Shown: in pieces, positions 16,816 to 25,365 of the stretch
How positions within the stretch are numbered: the first letter of the stretch is position 1
Layout: each line of letters begins with the position of its first letter
DNA from: CAZUDO01 sp964618895
GTDB taxonomy: Bacteria; Desulfobacterota; Binatia; DP-6
Direction of reading: 5' to 3'
Length of the DNA: 64,000 bases
Assembly (NCBI GenBank): GCA_964618895.1
Contig: CAZUDO010000008.1
Span: 8,865 to 72,864 of the forward strand
Position numbers and translations under genes: made by a program
Notes under the pieces: generated by a model
Told to the model about the DNA's origin: nothing
Seen by the model: the letters and a program-made list of their open reading frames with translations, nothing else
The model's database searches: none

Positions 16816-17757
16816 GTGGAAGCTGCCAGGTGCGCCGTGTGCGACCTCGCCCCCGGGGGGCGCGTGTTCACCGCCCGGGACTACCTGACCGGTGACGGCT
16901 TCGACGTCGTCCGGTGCCCGCGCTGCGCACTGGCCTTCCTGAGCCCGCGCCCCACCGCGCGCGAGCTGGCGCGCTACTACCCACCCATCTATTACGGCTC
17001 CCGGCGTTCCATCTTCGAGCACATCACGATCGCCCTGCGAGCGCACCGCGTCGAGCGCATACACGGCCGTTCGCCGGGACGCGTCCTCGACATCGGCTGC
17101 GGGCACGGGGGCATGCTCCGCACGCTGCGCGCACGCGGCTGGCAGGTCGTCGGCACCGAGTTCGGCGCGCGACCGCCGCAGAGCCCCGATGACGACCTCG
17201 ACGTGCGCTACACCCCACTCGAGGCGTGCGGCCTCCCCGGCGCCTCCTTCGATGTGGTAACCATGTGGCATGTCCTCGAGCACATGCCCGACCCACTGGC
17301 CACGCTGCGTGAGATCCGGCGCCTGCTGGCCCCGACCGGTCGGCTGCTGGTCGCCGTCCCCAACTTCGGCAGCCTGCAGGCCCGCCTGACGGGCCCGCAC
17401 TGGTTCCATCTCGACGTGCCCCGCCACCTCTTCCACTTCCGTCCCGAGGATCTGACGACGCTCCTCGCACGCGCCGGCTTCCAGGTGGAGCGGACACGGC
17501 GCTTCTCCTTCGAGTATGACACCTTTGGTTTCGTGCAGAGCGTGCTGAACCGGGTGCTCCGTCGCCCGAACCTGCTCTTCGACTTGATCGCGCATCGCGG
17601 CACCCGTACCGGCGCCACCCCCATCCGGGCGGCGTTGTCGGTCGCCCTCGCCGCGCCGCTCCTCCTGGTGGCGCTCGTCTACTGTCCGCTCGACAGCCTG
17701 CTCGGCTACGGCGGCACGGTCGAGATGGTGACCCACAAGGCGCCCGACCCCGCATGA
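16816..17757 (+). CDS. Class I SAM-dependent methyltransferase with N-terminal zinc-binding Cys pair
   Basis: 313 residues. The N-terminus has C-x2-C (CAVC) and CPRC about 25 residues apart, a zinc-binding arrangement common in sugar and lipid methyltransferases of this type. RVLDIGCGHGGML is motif I, MWHVLEHMPDP motif II region, and the C-terminal end has hydrophobic segments (about 275-300) suggesting membrane association. GTG at 16816 is chosen because the first Cys motif follows it at once. The gene overlaps the GT2 gene by four bases and is first in a three-gene operon for glycan or lipid-carrier work. Confidence 0.8.
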   Translation: MEAARCAVCDLAPGGRVFTARDYLTGDGFDVVRCPRCALAFLSPRPTARELARYYPPIYYGSRRSIFEHITIALRAHRVERIHGRSPGRVLDIGCGHGGMLRTLRARGWQVVGTEFGARPPQSPDDDLDVRYTPLEACGLPGASFDVVTMWHVLEHMPDPLATLREIRRLLAPTGRLLVAVPNFGSLQARLTGPHWFHLDVPRHLFHFRPEDLTTLLARAGFQVERTRRFSFEYDTFGFVQSVLNRVLRRPNLLFDLIAHRGTRTGATPIRAALSVALAAPLLLVALVYCPLDSLLGYGGTVEMVTHKAPDPA

Positions 17758-18509
17758 CCACCCCACCACCCACGGTCCCCAACGTCATCGTCGTCATGCC
17801 GGCGTTCAATGCCGCCAAGACGCTCTGGCACACCTACGAGGGCATCTCGAAGGAGATCGTCAGCGAGGTCATCCTGGTAGATGACGCCAGCAGCGACGAG
17901 ACCGTCTCGTTGGCCCACCGACTCGGCATCAAGGTGATCAAGCATCCCCACAACGTCGGCTACGGCGGCAACCAGAAGACCTGCTACATGGAGGCGCTCC
18001 GCGACGGGGGCGAGATCGTGGTAATGGTCCACCCCGACAACCAGTACGACCCGCGCTTCATCGGCGACATCATCGTACCGATCATGGAGGGACGTGCGGA
18101 CCTCGTCCTCGGCTCCCGTATGCTGATGCCCGGCGGAGCGCTCCAGGGCGGCATGCCGCGGTACAAGTTCGTCGCCAACAAGGTGTTGTCCGCGATCGAG
18201 AACGTGGCCCTCGGCCTGCGGCTGTCGGAGTTCCACACCGGCTATCGGGCGTACAGCCGGCGCTTCCTCGAGACCATCCCGTTCCTCCGCAACTCGAACG
18301 ACTTCGACTTCGACACCCAGGTGTTGATCCAGGCCGCGGCCTTCGGGTTCCGGATCGCGGAGATCCCGGTCACGACCAAGTACTTCAAGGACGCCTCGTC
18401 GGTGAACTTCGCCACCAGCGTCCGCTACGGCCTGAAGACGTTGTGGGCGCTCGGGCGCTACCACCTTCATCGGAGCGGGCTCGTCCGCGCCAAGTTCCTG
18501 GGGCGGTGA
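17754..18509 (+). CDS. Glycosyltransferase family 2, polyprenol-phosphate sugar synthase (DPM1-like)
   Basis: 251 residues of the GT-A fold: VIVVMPAFNAAKTL, the acidic motif ILVDDASSDET, HNVGYGGNQKTC, MVHPDNQYDP (the DxD-equivalent region) and LGSRML, then HTGYRAYSRRFL and DFDFDTQVL. This matches dolichol/undecaprenyl-phosphate mannosyl- or glucosyl-transferase-like enzymes, which load a sugar on polyprenyl phosphate at the inner membrane. It has no C-terminal membrane domain, like short DPM1. Four-base overlaps join it to the methyltransferase upstream and the TMTC-like gene downstream, so a donor-synthase and acceptor-transferase pair is plausible. Confidence 0.85.
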   Translation: MTTPPPTVPNVIVVMPAFNAAKTLWHTYEGISKEIVSEVILVDDASSDETVSLAHRLGIKVIKHPHNVGYGGNQKTCYMEALRDGGEIVVMVHPDNQYDPRFIGDIIVPIMEGRADLVLGSRMLMPGGALQGGMPRYKFVANKVLSAIENVALGLRLSEFHTGYRAYSRRFLETIPFLRNSNDFDFDTQVLIQAAAFGFRIAEIPVTTKYFKDASSVNFATSVRYGLKTLWALGRYHLHRSGLVRAKFLGR

Positions 18510-20344
18510 CGGCGCCGCGCACCGGCCAGGCGGCGTGGGGCGCGGTCGTCGTGGCCGTCGTCACCACCGCGGTCTTCGCCCAGACGCTCGGCTTCCCGTT
18601 CGTGTGGGACGACAACGTGTACGTCGTCTCGAACCCGCACCTGCGCAGCGTCCGCTACGTCGGCGAGTACTTCACCGCCAACTTCTGTGCCGGCGCGGCG
18701 AAGGAGTGCGCGTTCTACCGGCCCCTGGTGGCGCTCTCCCACCTGGGCGACTACCTGCTGTGGGGGCCCGCCCCGCACGGCCATCATCTCACCAGCCTGC
18801 TCGTGCACCTGGCGGTGGTCCTGGTGTTCTACGTCGTGACGCTGCAGCTGTTCGGGAGCCCGCGCGCGGCGGTGATCGCCGCCCTGTTCTTTGCCGTCCA
18901 CCCGCTGCGCGTCGAGTCGGTCGCTTTCGTGGCGGCACGCACCGACCCCCCGGCTGCCCTGTGGACGCTGCTCGCCCTGTGGGCCTTCGCCCGCGCCCGC
19001 GCGCAGCGCGGCACACGCGCCACGGTGGCCTGGGCCGCGTCGCTGTTCGCGTACGGAGCCGCCTTGCTCACCAAGGAGATCGCCCTCACCCTGCCCGCCC
19101 TCCTCGTCCTGTACGACGGGCTGGTGGCACGGCCCTGGAAGAGCCTCCACGACGCGAGCCGACGCGTGCGCCTGGTGGTACCGTACGCGGGCGTCGCCGC
19201 CCTGTACTTCGTCGCCCGCCGGGCGGCACTCGGCTACGGCACGACCGGCGACCTGAAGCTGGCCGAGCTCCCCGACCGCCTGCTCGGCGCGCCGGCCCTG
19301 GTGTGGGACTACCTCCGGCTCCAGGTGGTGCCCCACCCGCTTGCCATCTTCCATGGCCGCCCGAGCCTGTTCGGGTCGAGGACGGTGGCGATCGCGTGGG
19401 GCCTTGTGGTTGTCAGCGGCGCGCTCGCCGTGCTCGTCCGCGCCCGCCGCTGGTCACCGGGCGTCACGTTCGGCGGGCTCTGGTTCATCATCGGCCTGCT
19501 CCCCGTCCTGAACCTCGTGCCGATCCCGTGGCCCACCGTCGTCGAGCGCTTCTCGTACCTCCCATCGCTCGGCTTCGCCCTCGCCGTCGGTCTGGCGGCG
19601 GATCACGCCCTGACGATCGCCACCCCGCCGCGACGCCGGCTGCTCACTGCCGTGGGCGTCGGCGCGCTCGCCGTCCTGGTCGTGTTGAGCACCGCACGCA
19701 CGCGCGTGTGGGGCGACGAGCTGCTGCTCTGGCAGGACACGGCCGCCAAGTCCCCCGAGTTTCCGCTGGCGTACATGAACCTGGGCATCCTGTATCAAGA
19801 GCGGGGCGACCTGGCGCGCGCCGCCGCCGCCTACCAGGAGTCGCTCGAGATCAACCCGCAGAACGCCAAGATCCACCACAACCTCGCGACGCTCTACCAG
19901 GACACGGGCCGTCTCGACGACGCACTCGGCGAGTACCGGCGCCTGATCGAGCTCGGCGAGGCGACGCCGCAGGCGTACTTCAACATGGGCATGATCTACG
20001 AGGAGAAGGACGACCCGGCGCAGGCGATCGCCAGCTACCGCGAGGCCATCCGCCGCAACCCCGACTACGCCAAAGCCCACCTCCGTCTCGGCGGCGCCCT
20101 GGTCGACACGGGCCGCCCCGACGACGCCGTCACCGCCTTCCGCGAGGCCACCCGCATCGATCCCCGCAGCGAGATCGCCCACCTTGCCCTCGCCAACCTG
20201 CTGGACGACCTCGGCCGCCCCCAGGAAGCCGCCGACACCTACGCCCGTTACCTGGCCATCGCCTCCCCGACCACCCGCCAATCACCCGCCTACCGCGAAG
20301 CCCAGGCCCGACTCGACACGCTCCGCCACTCCAACACGAGGTAG
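18506..20344 (+). CDS. TMTC-like membrane protein with TPR domain
   Basis: 612 residues. The first half has roughly nine membrane segments. After the first comes GFPFVWDDNVYV, the two acidic residues that are catalytic in GT-C/PMT enzymes, then FYRPLVALSHLGDYLLWG, HPLRVESVAFVAARTD and LTKEIALTLPALL. The second half (about 430-600) holds four to five TPR units, e.g. AYMNLGILYQERGDLARAAAAY and AYFNMGMIYEEKDDPAQAI. The same order defines eukaryotic TMTC O-mannosyltransferases. The GTG at 18506 overlaps the GT2 stop (GTGA). It is followed by inverted-repeat copy B. Transferase activity is inferred, not shown. Confidence 0.78.
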   Translation: MTAPRTGQAAWGAVVVAVVTTAVFAQTLGFPFVWDDNVYVVSNPHLRSVRYVGEYFTANFCAGAAKECAFYRPLVALSHLGDYLLWGPAPHGHHLTSLLVHLAVVLVFYVVTLQLFGSPRAAVIAALFFAVHPLRVESVAFVAARTDPPAALWTLLALWAFARARAQRGTRATVAWAASLFAYGAALLTKEIALTLPALLVLYDGLVARPWKSLHDASRRVRLVVPYAGVAALYFVARRAALGYGTTGDLKLAELPDRLLGAPALVWDYLRLQVVPHPLAIFHGRPSLFGSRTVAIAWGLVVVSGALAVLVRARRWSPGVTFGGLWFIIGLLPVLNLVPIPWPTVVERFSYLPSLGFALAVGLAADHALTIATPPRRRLLTAVGVGALAVLVVLSTARTRVWGDELLLWQDTAAKSPEFPLAYMNLGILYQERGDLARAAAAYQESLEINPQNAKIHHNLATLYQDTGRLDDALGEYRRLIELGEATPQAYFNMGMIYEEKDDPAQAIASYREAIRRNPDYAKAHLRLGGALVDTGRPDDAVTAFREATRIDPRSEIAHLALANLLDDLGRPQEAADTYARYLAIASPTTRQSPAYREAQARLDTLRHSNTR

Positions 20345-20408
20345 CGGACCCGACGCGATCGCACGGGCGCGACGACCGTCGGGGGGGAGGGTCCGCCGCG
20401 GCGCGAGT

Positions 20409-20523
20409 CGCGGGCGCGGGGGCGCCGGTGGAGCGCCTCTCGAGCCGGCACGCCCACCACGATCAGGCGCCCAACGCCACGTCCGGCGAGAGCCGAAGCG
20501 GAACCGACGCCCCCGCGCCCGCG
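20409..20523 (+). repeat. Variable-arm conserved-core inverted repeat, copy B
   Basis: Arms at 20409-20429 and 20503-20523 pair over 21 bases with one mismatch. The 73-base core begins GGAGCGCCTCTCGAGCCGGC and ends GTCCGGCGAGAGCCGAAGCGGA when its last 22 bases are taken in two parts (GTCCGGCGAGAG then CCGAAGCGGA). This copy is the most diverged: the 5' box has a two-base insertion and the inner hexamer pair is GCCGGC with TCCGGC. It lies between convergent genes (TMTC-like and acyl-CoA dehydrogenase), with CGAGT outside the left arm. Confidence 0.8.
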
Positions 20524-20533
20524 GACTGTCGCC

Positions 20534-21730
20534 TCACGCAAACCGCCGCAGCTCCCGCCGCGCGATGACCGCCTTGTGCACCTCGTCCGGCCCGTCCGCC
20601 AGGCGCAGCATGCGCAGGTCCCGCCACATGCGTGCCAGGGGCGTGTCGTCCGACACGCCGAGTGCGCCGTGCACCTGGATGGCGCGGTCGAGGACCTGCA
20701 TGACGACGTTGGCCGCGACCACCTTGATCATCGAGATCTCCTGACGCGCCTCCTTCTTGCCAACCGTGTCCATCTTCCAGGCCGCGTAGAGCGTGAGCAG
20801 ACGGGCCTGGTCGATCTCGATGCGCGACGTGGCGATGAACTCCTGCACGAACTGCTTGTCGGCGAGGGGCCCGCCGAAGGCGACGCGGGTGTTGGCGCGC
20901 CGGCACATCATCTCCAACGCGCGTTCGGCGGCGCCGATGGCGCGCATGCAGTGGTGGATCCGCCCCGGTCCGAGTCGCGCTTGCGCGATCACGAAGCCCG
21001 CCCCCTCGGGCCCGAGGAGATTGGCCGCCGGCACGCGGCACTGCTGATAGCGGATCTCGCAGTGCCCGCCCCCGCCCGTGTGGCCCATCACCGACACGGG
21101 GCGCACGAGGTTGAAGCCCGGCGCGTCGGTGGGCACCAGGATCATGCTGGCGCGCAGATGCGGAGGGGCGTCGGGATTGGTCACGGCCATGACGATGGCG
21201 AGGCGCGCGCCGACCGCGCCGGAGGTGAACCACTTGTGCCCATCGACGACCCACGCATCGCCGTCCCGCACCGCACGAGTCTGGAGCAAGGTCGGGTCGG
21301 AACCCGCCACCTCCGGCTCCGTCATCGAGAAGCAGCTGCGGATGTCGCCGGCAAGGAGCGGCGCCAGCCAGCGCTGCTTCTGTTCGTCGGTGCCGAACTC
21401 GGCCAGGATCTCCATATTGCCGGTGTCCGGCGCGGCACAGTTGAAAACCAACGGGGCCACCAGGCTGCGTCCCATTTCTTCGCACAGGATGCCGTACTCC
21501 CAGTTGGTGAGGCCGCCACCGGGCGCGGCGGCGGGCAGGAAGAGGTTCCACAGGCCCTCGCTCTTCGCCAGCGCACGCAGTCGAAGTAGAGTAGGGGGGT
21601 ACGGAACGCCCGTCCGAACCTCCTCGCTCTCGGCGCCAACCTGCTGTTCCACCGAGTAGATATGGCGCCCCATGAAGCTTCGGATACGACCCAGAAACTC
21701 TTCCACACGTGGAGACGGCGAGAATTCCAT
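20534..21730 (-). CDS. Acyl-CoA dehydrogenase family protein (ACAD10/11-like)
   Basis: 398 residues with the ACAD plan: helical N-domain, CFSMTEPEVAGSDPTLLQT (FAD/substrate strand), WVVDGHKWFTSGA, LVPTDAPGFNLVRPVSVMGH, then the C-terminal helices with RVAFGGPLADKQFVQEF and QVHGALGVSDDTPLARMWRD. The C-terminal end (LRMLRLADGPDEVH) resembles ACAD10/11-type enzymes rather than MCAD. They oxidise acyl-CoA at C2-C3 with FAD. ATG 21730 has GGAGGAA just upstream; a further in-frame ATG exists but lacks homology. It converges on inverted-repeat copy B. The acyl chain is not predictable. Confidence 0.9.
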   Translation of the reverse strand: MEFSPSPRVEEFLGRIRSFMGRHIYSVEQQVGAESEEVRTGVPYPPTLLRLRALAKSEGLWNLFLPAAAPGGGLTNWEYGILCEEMGRSLVAPLVFNCAAPDTGNMEILAEFGTDEQKQRWLAPLLAGDIRSCFSMTEPEVAGSDPTLLQTRAVRDGDAWVVDGHKWFTSGAVGARLAIVMAVTNPDAPPHLRASMILVPTDAPGFNLVRPVSVMGHTGGGGHCEIRYQQCRVPAANLLGPEGAGFVIAQARLGPGRIHHCMRAIGAAERALEMMCRRANTRVAFGGPLADKQFVQEFIATSRIEIDQARLLTLYAAWKMDTVGKKEARQEISMIKVVAANVVMQVLDRAIQVHGALGVSDDTPLARMWRDLRMLRLADGPDEVHKAVIARRELRRFA

Positions 21731-21895
21731 CACGGTTCCTCCCCAGGGCGCGCACGCTAGACGACCACCCGCAACCAAGTCCAGCGCGCGCGCCATGGGG
21801 CGCGACCAAAGGGCGCCGTGGCGATTGCAGATATGCATGATCAGCGACAGGGCGCCGCGTCACGTGCTTTTCGCTCCCCACTGACGAATTTTTCC

Positions 21896-21924
21896 TTGAC
21901 ATCATTCCGGAGCGGCAGTAGACG
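21896..21924 (+). promoter_or_regulatory. Sigma70-type promoter for the small exported protein
   Basis: A perfect TTGACA (21896-21901) is followed after 17 bases by TAGACG (21919-21924). The ATG at 21991 lies about 60 bases downstream, with GGGAGGGAG directly before it. With the terminator at 22622 this frames a monocistronic unit. The 260-base gap between 21731 and 21990 holds nothing else I can support. Confidence 0.55.
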
Positions 21925-21990
21925 CACTCTCAGATGTAGGCGGGCTAAGGGTTCTCGTGGCAACTCAACCAAAAAGCGGGAGGGAGACTA

Positions 21991-22602
21991 ATGCGTAAAT
22001 TGATTCTGGGAGTCATAGGAGCGGCCTTCGCATTTGCGATGACCGCGGGTGTCGCTTCGGCGACGCACAACGTTCCAAAGGATGCCAAGCAGCAGAAGGG
22101 CGAGTTCGTGAAGGCGTACAATCAGTGCGTCGTGCCAAACGACTTTACGTCGAATGGGTTCCCAGCCTGCACCGGCGTCGTGGCGAGCGACCCGAAGTGC
22201 ACCTTCTCCACCAAGGGCAAGGGCAAGTACCTCGCGAAGTACAACGCCCTCGGCCCGGACAAGCTGCTCGGCACCAGCGACGACGGAGACGCTGACATTC
22301 AGGCCACGATCGTCGGCCTTGTGGGCTGTAACGCGCAGGTCCTGACCATCGTCGCCGACGTGCGTGCGACCACCGATGACTGCACGGCTGGTGCGGTCTG
22401 CACGGTCGTCGATCTGCCGAACTTTGTGATCGCGCCTTGCACCGTTGATTCCGTTGGCAACTGCAAGATCAAGACAACGGTGAACCTGTCCGCGGCGGGC
22501 CCGATCCTGCTGCCCGGGAAGAACGTCAGCATCGAGGTTAGGGGCGTGAGCATGAACAACGGCCCCAACCGCCTGCTCCGCGGCGGTCTGCTCATCAAGT
22601 AG
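21991..22602 (+). CDS. Small exported protein of unknown function, apparently highly expressed
   Basis: 203 residues. Residues 1-24 (MRKLILGVIGAAFAFAMTAG then VASA) are a clear Sec signal peptide with cleavage near ASA|TH. The mature part starts with Lys-rich HNVPKDAKQQKGEFVKAYNQ, contains about eight Cys (C-T-G, KCTFSTKGKGKY, GCNAQVL, DDCTAGAVCTVVD) and ends in a beta-rich KIKTTVNLSAAGP region. I do not recognise the family. It has its own promoter, a strong Shine-Dalgarno sequence and a strong terminator. Codon use is less GC-extreme than neighbours (AAG and TTT used freely), consistent with high expression or transfer. Confidence 0.85.
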   Translation: MRKLILGVIGAAFAFAMTAGVASATHNVPKDAKQQKGEFVKAYNQCVVPNDFTSNGFPACTGVVASDPKCTFSTKGKGKYLAKYNALGPDKLLGTSDDGDADIQATIVGLVGCNAQVLTIVADVRATTDDCTAGAVCTVVDLPNFVIAPCTVDSVGNCKIKTTVNLSAAGPILLPGKNVSIEVRGVSMNNGPNRLLRGGLLIK

Positions 22603-22621
22603 TAGCTTCCGTAGCGTCCGA

Positions 22622-22659
22622 AAAAGAGCCGGGAGGCGTGAGCGCCCCCCGGCTCTTTT
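22622..22659 (+). terminator. Rho-independent terminator
   Basis: A 17-base stem (22622-22638 with 22643-22659, one mismatch) with loop TGAG begins AAAAGAGCCGGG and ends CCCGGCTCTTTT, then ATTT. The A-run before the stem makes it usable from both strands. It would therefore also serve the convergent kinase-like gene ending at 22681. Confidence 0.85.
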
Positions 22660-22680
22660 ATTTGCGGTACCCGCACGAGA

Positions 22681-23343
22681 TCAGCCGAGGGTCGCGCCGA
22701 ACAGCCCCGTGGCCACCACCCAGGTCGCGAAGCCGACGAACAGCGGGATGGTCAGGTTGTCGTCGATGCGCAGCGGCAGCAGCTCGCAGACGGCCGACAC
22801 CAGCGCGATCGTGAACGCCATTGCTCCCACGGCCAGCCACGAGGCAGTCACGCACTGTCCGAGGACCGCGACGGCGATCAGGAAGGTCGCCGTGAAGAAG
22901 GCGAGCGATCCCTCGAGGCTACGCGTGGCACCGAGCTTCCGCCGGCCCCAGATGATGCCGACCACCGCCGCCGCCGGGTCCGCGATCGCCAACGTGTAGA
23001 TGGCGATCAGCGCCGCCGGCTTCGGGACGGTCAGGATCGTGAGCAGGGCGGCGATCGCGTACGGGGTCATCGCCGCCTCGCGCACCCGCTCTTCGGCGCG
23101 CCCGAGCACGCGATTCGCCCACGGCGCGTGGCGCTCGAGTACCTCGGGGTAGGCGATGCGGATCCGGTCGAGGACGTAGATCAGGCAGGCGATCGTCCCG
23201 AACACATGCACGATCTGCTGATGCGTGAAGAAGATCGCATACGCCGTCGCCACCGCGACGCCGTTCAGCAGGTGGAAGAGCCGGCGACCGATCTGGAGAT
23301 CGTACCGGGTAGCGGTGGCGACACCACGTGCCGGGTCCGTCAT
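22681..23343 (-). CDS. Polyprenol/dolichol (or diacylglycerol) kinase-like membrane protein
   Basis: 220 residues, six to seven membrane segments. Conserved features are GRRLFHLLNGVAVA near the start, IADPAAAVVGIIWGRRKLG with ATRSLEGSLAFF after it, and DDNLTIPL at the end. The 'D.AA...G...G..K......SLEGS' pattern is that of the SEC59/DGK1/VTE5 family of CTP-dependent lipid kinases, which phosphorylate dolichol, diacylglycerol or phytol. In a bacterium a polyprenol carrier is a reasonable substrate. It is followed on the same strand, upstream in transcription terms at 25354-23360, by a GT-C protein, which would need such carriers. Confidence 0.65.
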   Translation of the reverse strand: MTDPARGVATATRYDLQIGRRLFHLLNGVAVATAYAIFFTHQQIVHVFGTIACLIYVLDRIRIAYPEVLERHAPWANRVLGRAEERVREAAMTPYAIAALLTILTVPKPAALIAIYTLAIADPAAAVVGIIWGRRKLGATRSLEGSLAFFTATFLIAVAVLGQCVTASWLAVGAMAFTIALVSAVCELLPLRIDDNLTIPLFVGFATWVVATGLFGATLG

Positions 23344-23359
23344 GGCGTGTGGCGAACGC

Positions 23360-25354
23360 TCATACCTGCTTGGGCAGCTTGATGGCTGGCACCTCGACCC
23401 GGAACACCCGGACCGCCAGCGCCGCATTCCGCGGCGGGTCGGAGGTGTCCAAGGCCAGGATCGGGTACACCCCGGTCGCCACTTCGGTGAAGACCACGCC
23501 TGTCCGGTTGGGCGGCGGGAGGAGCAGGTGCTGCACCAGGTACATCGGGCGGGCGATCCGTGCCATGTCTACCGCCAGGACGGGGACCACGTCGATCGTC
23601 CCCGCCGTCCCCGGAAGCTGGACGGCCTCGCGGCCGTGCAGCAACCACAGCGGCACGTCCAGCAGAGCCCCGAACAGCGCCGGGTCGAGGACCACCAGGG
23701 CATCGGGCTCCGGGATTACGCGCACGAGCGCCGTGACGGCCGCTTCGCTCCCGCGCAGGAACGGTTTGTGCCAGAGGATCCGTGACCGCATCGCGTTCGA
23801 CAGCACGACGGCAACCGCCAGGACCGCGCCCAGCCGGCGGCCGAGTTGGCGGGGCCAGGTTCGGGGCCAGGCAATGGCCACGGCCGCGGCCGCGAACAGC
23901 AGCGGTAACACCGCCGGCACCAGACGACGTCCGCCCCACAGGGGCAGGAGCAGCACGTGCGCGTCGTACAGGAAATGCCCGGCAGCCACCGCCCCGATCA
24001 GGAGCGCCAGGAGCCCGGCGCCGTCGCCCCGCAAGCGGTACCCCAGGACCGGGAGTCCCACCACGCTGGCGGCCAGGACGATCCAGGTGACGTAGTGCGG
24101 CAGGAGGCGCGCGCCCCCGAAGGTGGGCGGGGTACTCTGCAGCACATACGCGAACGCCCACAGACCCACGCCGACTCCCACGACTGCCCGCAGCCACCGG
24201 GGCCGGTCGCTCCCCGCGCCGAGGCGCAGCGCACCAACCACTGCTACCCCGACCGCAGCGACGAGCAGCGCAGCCATCGTTCCCGGGCGCTGTGCGACCG
24301 TCACGGCGAACCCGCCGAGATCTGTCCGAAGCGTCTGATTGACGGCTGCACGATAGTGCGTCGGGAGGCTCACCAACAACGCGAGCGCCACAGCCCCCAA
24401 GCCGGCCGCGGGCGCCACGGCGAGAAGCGGAATCTCGCGCAGCCGCCCGAGCGTCCATGCGATCACCGCGGTCAGGGGGATGAAGATCAGAAACTCCGCC
24501 CGGGCCAGCATTGCGCAGCCGAGTCCGACACCCCCGGCGACGGCAGCCACGGGGGCGCGCGACTCGTACCATCGGGACAGCGCCAGCAGGCCCCCCCACA
24601 GAAAGAACTGCCCCCCGATCTCGCCCATCGACACGCGCGCGAAGACGAGCTGGGGGATGCAGGTCGCCAGCAGCCCCGCAGCGACGAGGGCAACGAACGT
24701 ACCCAGGGTCCGGCGCAGAAAGAGATAGTACGCCATGGTCCCGCATGCCCCCAGGAGAGGCGACATGAATACGGCGCCCGGCACCCCGGCCGCAGCGAAG
24801 CCGAGCGCGAGCCACACCGATGGCAACTTGGCGAACGTCGAGTACACGCCGCCGCGCGTCCCGATGTCGAAGGCGAGACCAGCGACGCTGCGCGATCGCG
24901 TCGCGGGGTCGTACGGGTTGTAGGCCGGGAAGAGGAACTGCCATCCCGCCGCGTTCACCGTCGGCAGCTGGTGCAGGAGGGGCGCGTCGATGCGGAACGC
25001 GCCATGGCGGGCCAGGTACGTCGCGCTACCGAGATACGTCGTGGCATCCGCCCCATACAGCGTGGTGTCGTACCCCGGCGCATACAAGGCCAGCGCCAGG
25101 AGGAAGACCAGGACACCATCGACCGTGCGCAGGCTGGCCAGCCTCCCGGAGCGTGTCGGAGGTGCGTCGCCGTCTCGGGACCCTGTCCGCATGGCCCGGA
25201 GCGCGAACGCCATCCCGGCTCCTCCCGCAAGTGCCACCGGGAGAGGGCGGAAGACCTCGAGCCCGCCGAGCACAAGACCCAAGCAGCCGGCGACGCCCGC
25301 GCCGAGCACGAGCGCAACCGCCAGGTCGGTGGCCAGGTCGCGCGGAGTCTGCAC
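23360..25354 (-). CDS. GT39/ArnT-like membrane glycosyltransferase
   Basis: 664 residues with about twelve membrane segments. The first external loop reads LYAPGYDTTLYGADATTYLG, supplying acidic residues in the GT-C catalytic position, and later loops carry VSMGEIGGQFFLWGGLLALS and LARAEFLIFIPLT. A soluble C-terminal part (about 560-664) follows. PMT/ArnT-type enzymes transfer sugars from polyprenyl phosphate onto lipids or proteins outside the membrane. The start is GTG at 25354, eleven bases after the rhodanese-MIP18 gene stop; no ATG exists near it. The acceptor is unknown. Confidence 0.72.
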   Translation of the reverse strand: MQTPRDLATDLAVALVLGAGVAGCLGLVLGGLEVFRPLPVALAGGAGMAFALRAMRTGSRDGDAPPTRSGRLASLRTVDGVLVFLLALALYAPGYDTTLYGADATTYLGSATYLARHGAFRIDAPLLHQLPTVNAAGWQFLFPAYNPYDPATRSRSVAGLAFDIGTRGGVYSTFAKLPSVWLALGFAAAGVPGAVFMSPLLGACGTMAYYLFLRRTLGTFVALVAAGLLATCIPQLVFARVSMGEIGGQFFLWGGLLALSRWYESRAPVAAVAGGVGLGCAMLARAEFLIFIPLTAVIAWTLGRLREIPLLAVAPAAGLGAVALALLVSLPTHYRAAVNQTLRTDLGGFAVTVAQRPGTMAALLVAAVGVAVVGALRLGAGSDRPRWLRAVVGVGVGLWAFAYVLQSTPPTFGGARLLPHYVTWIVLAASVVGLPVLGYRLRGDGAGLLALLIGAVAAGHFLYDAHVLLLPLWGGRRLVPAVLPLLFAAAAVAIAWPRTWPRQLGRRLGAVLAVAVVLSNAMRSRILWHKPFLRGSEAAVTALVRVIPEPDALVVLDPALFGALLDVPLWLLHGREAVQLPGTAGTIDVVPVLAVDMARIARPMYLVQHLLLPPPNRTGVVFTEVATGVYPILALDTSDPPRNAALAVRVFRVEVPAIKLPKQV

Positions 25355-25365
25355 CGGCTCGGGCG

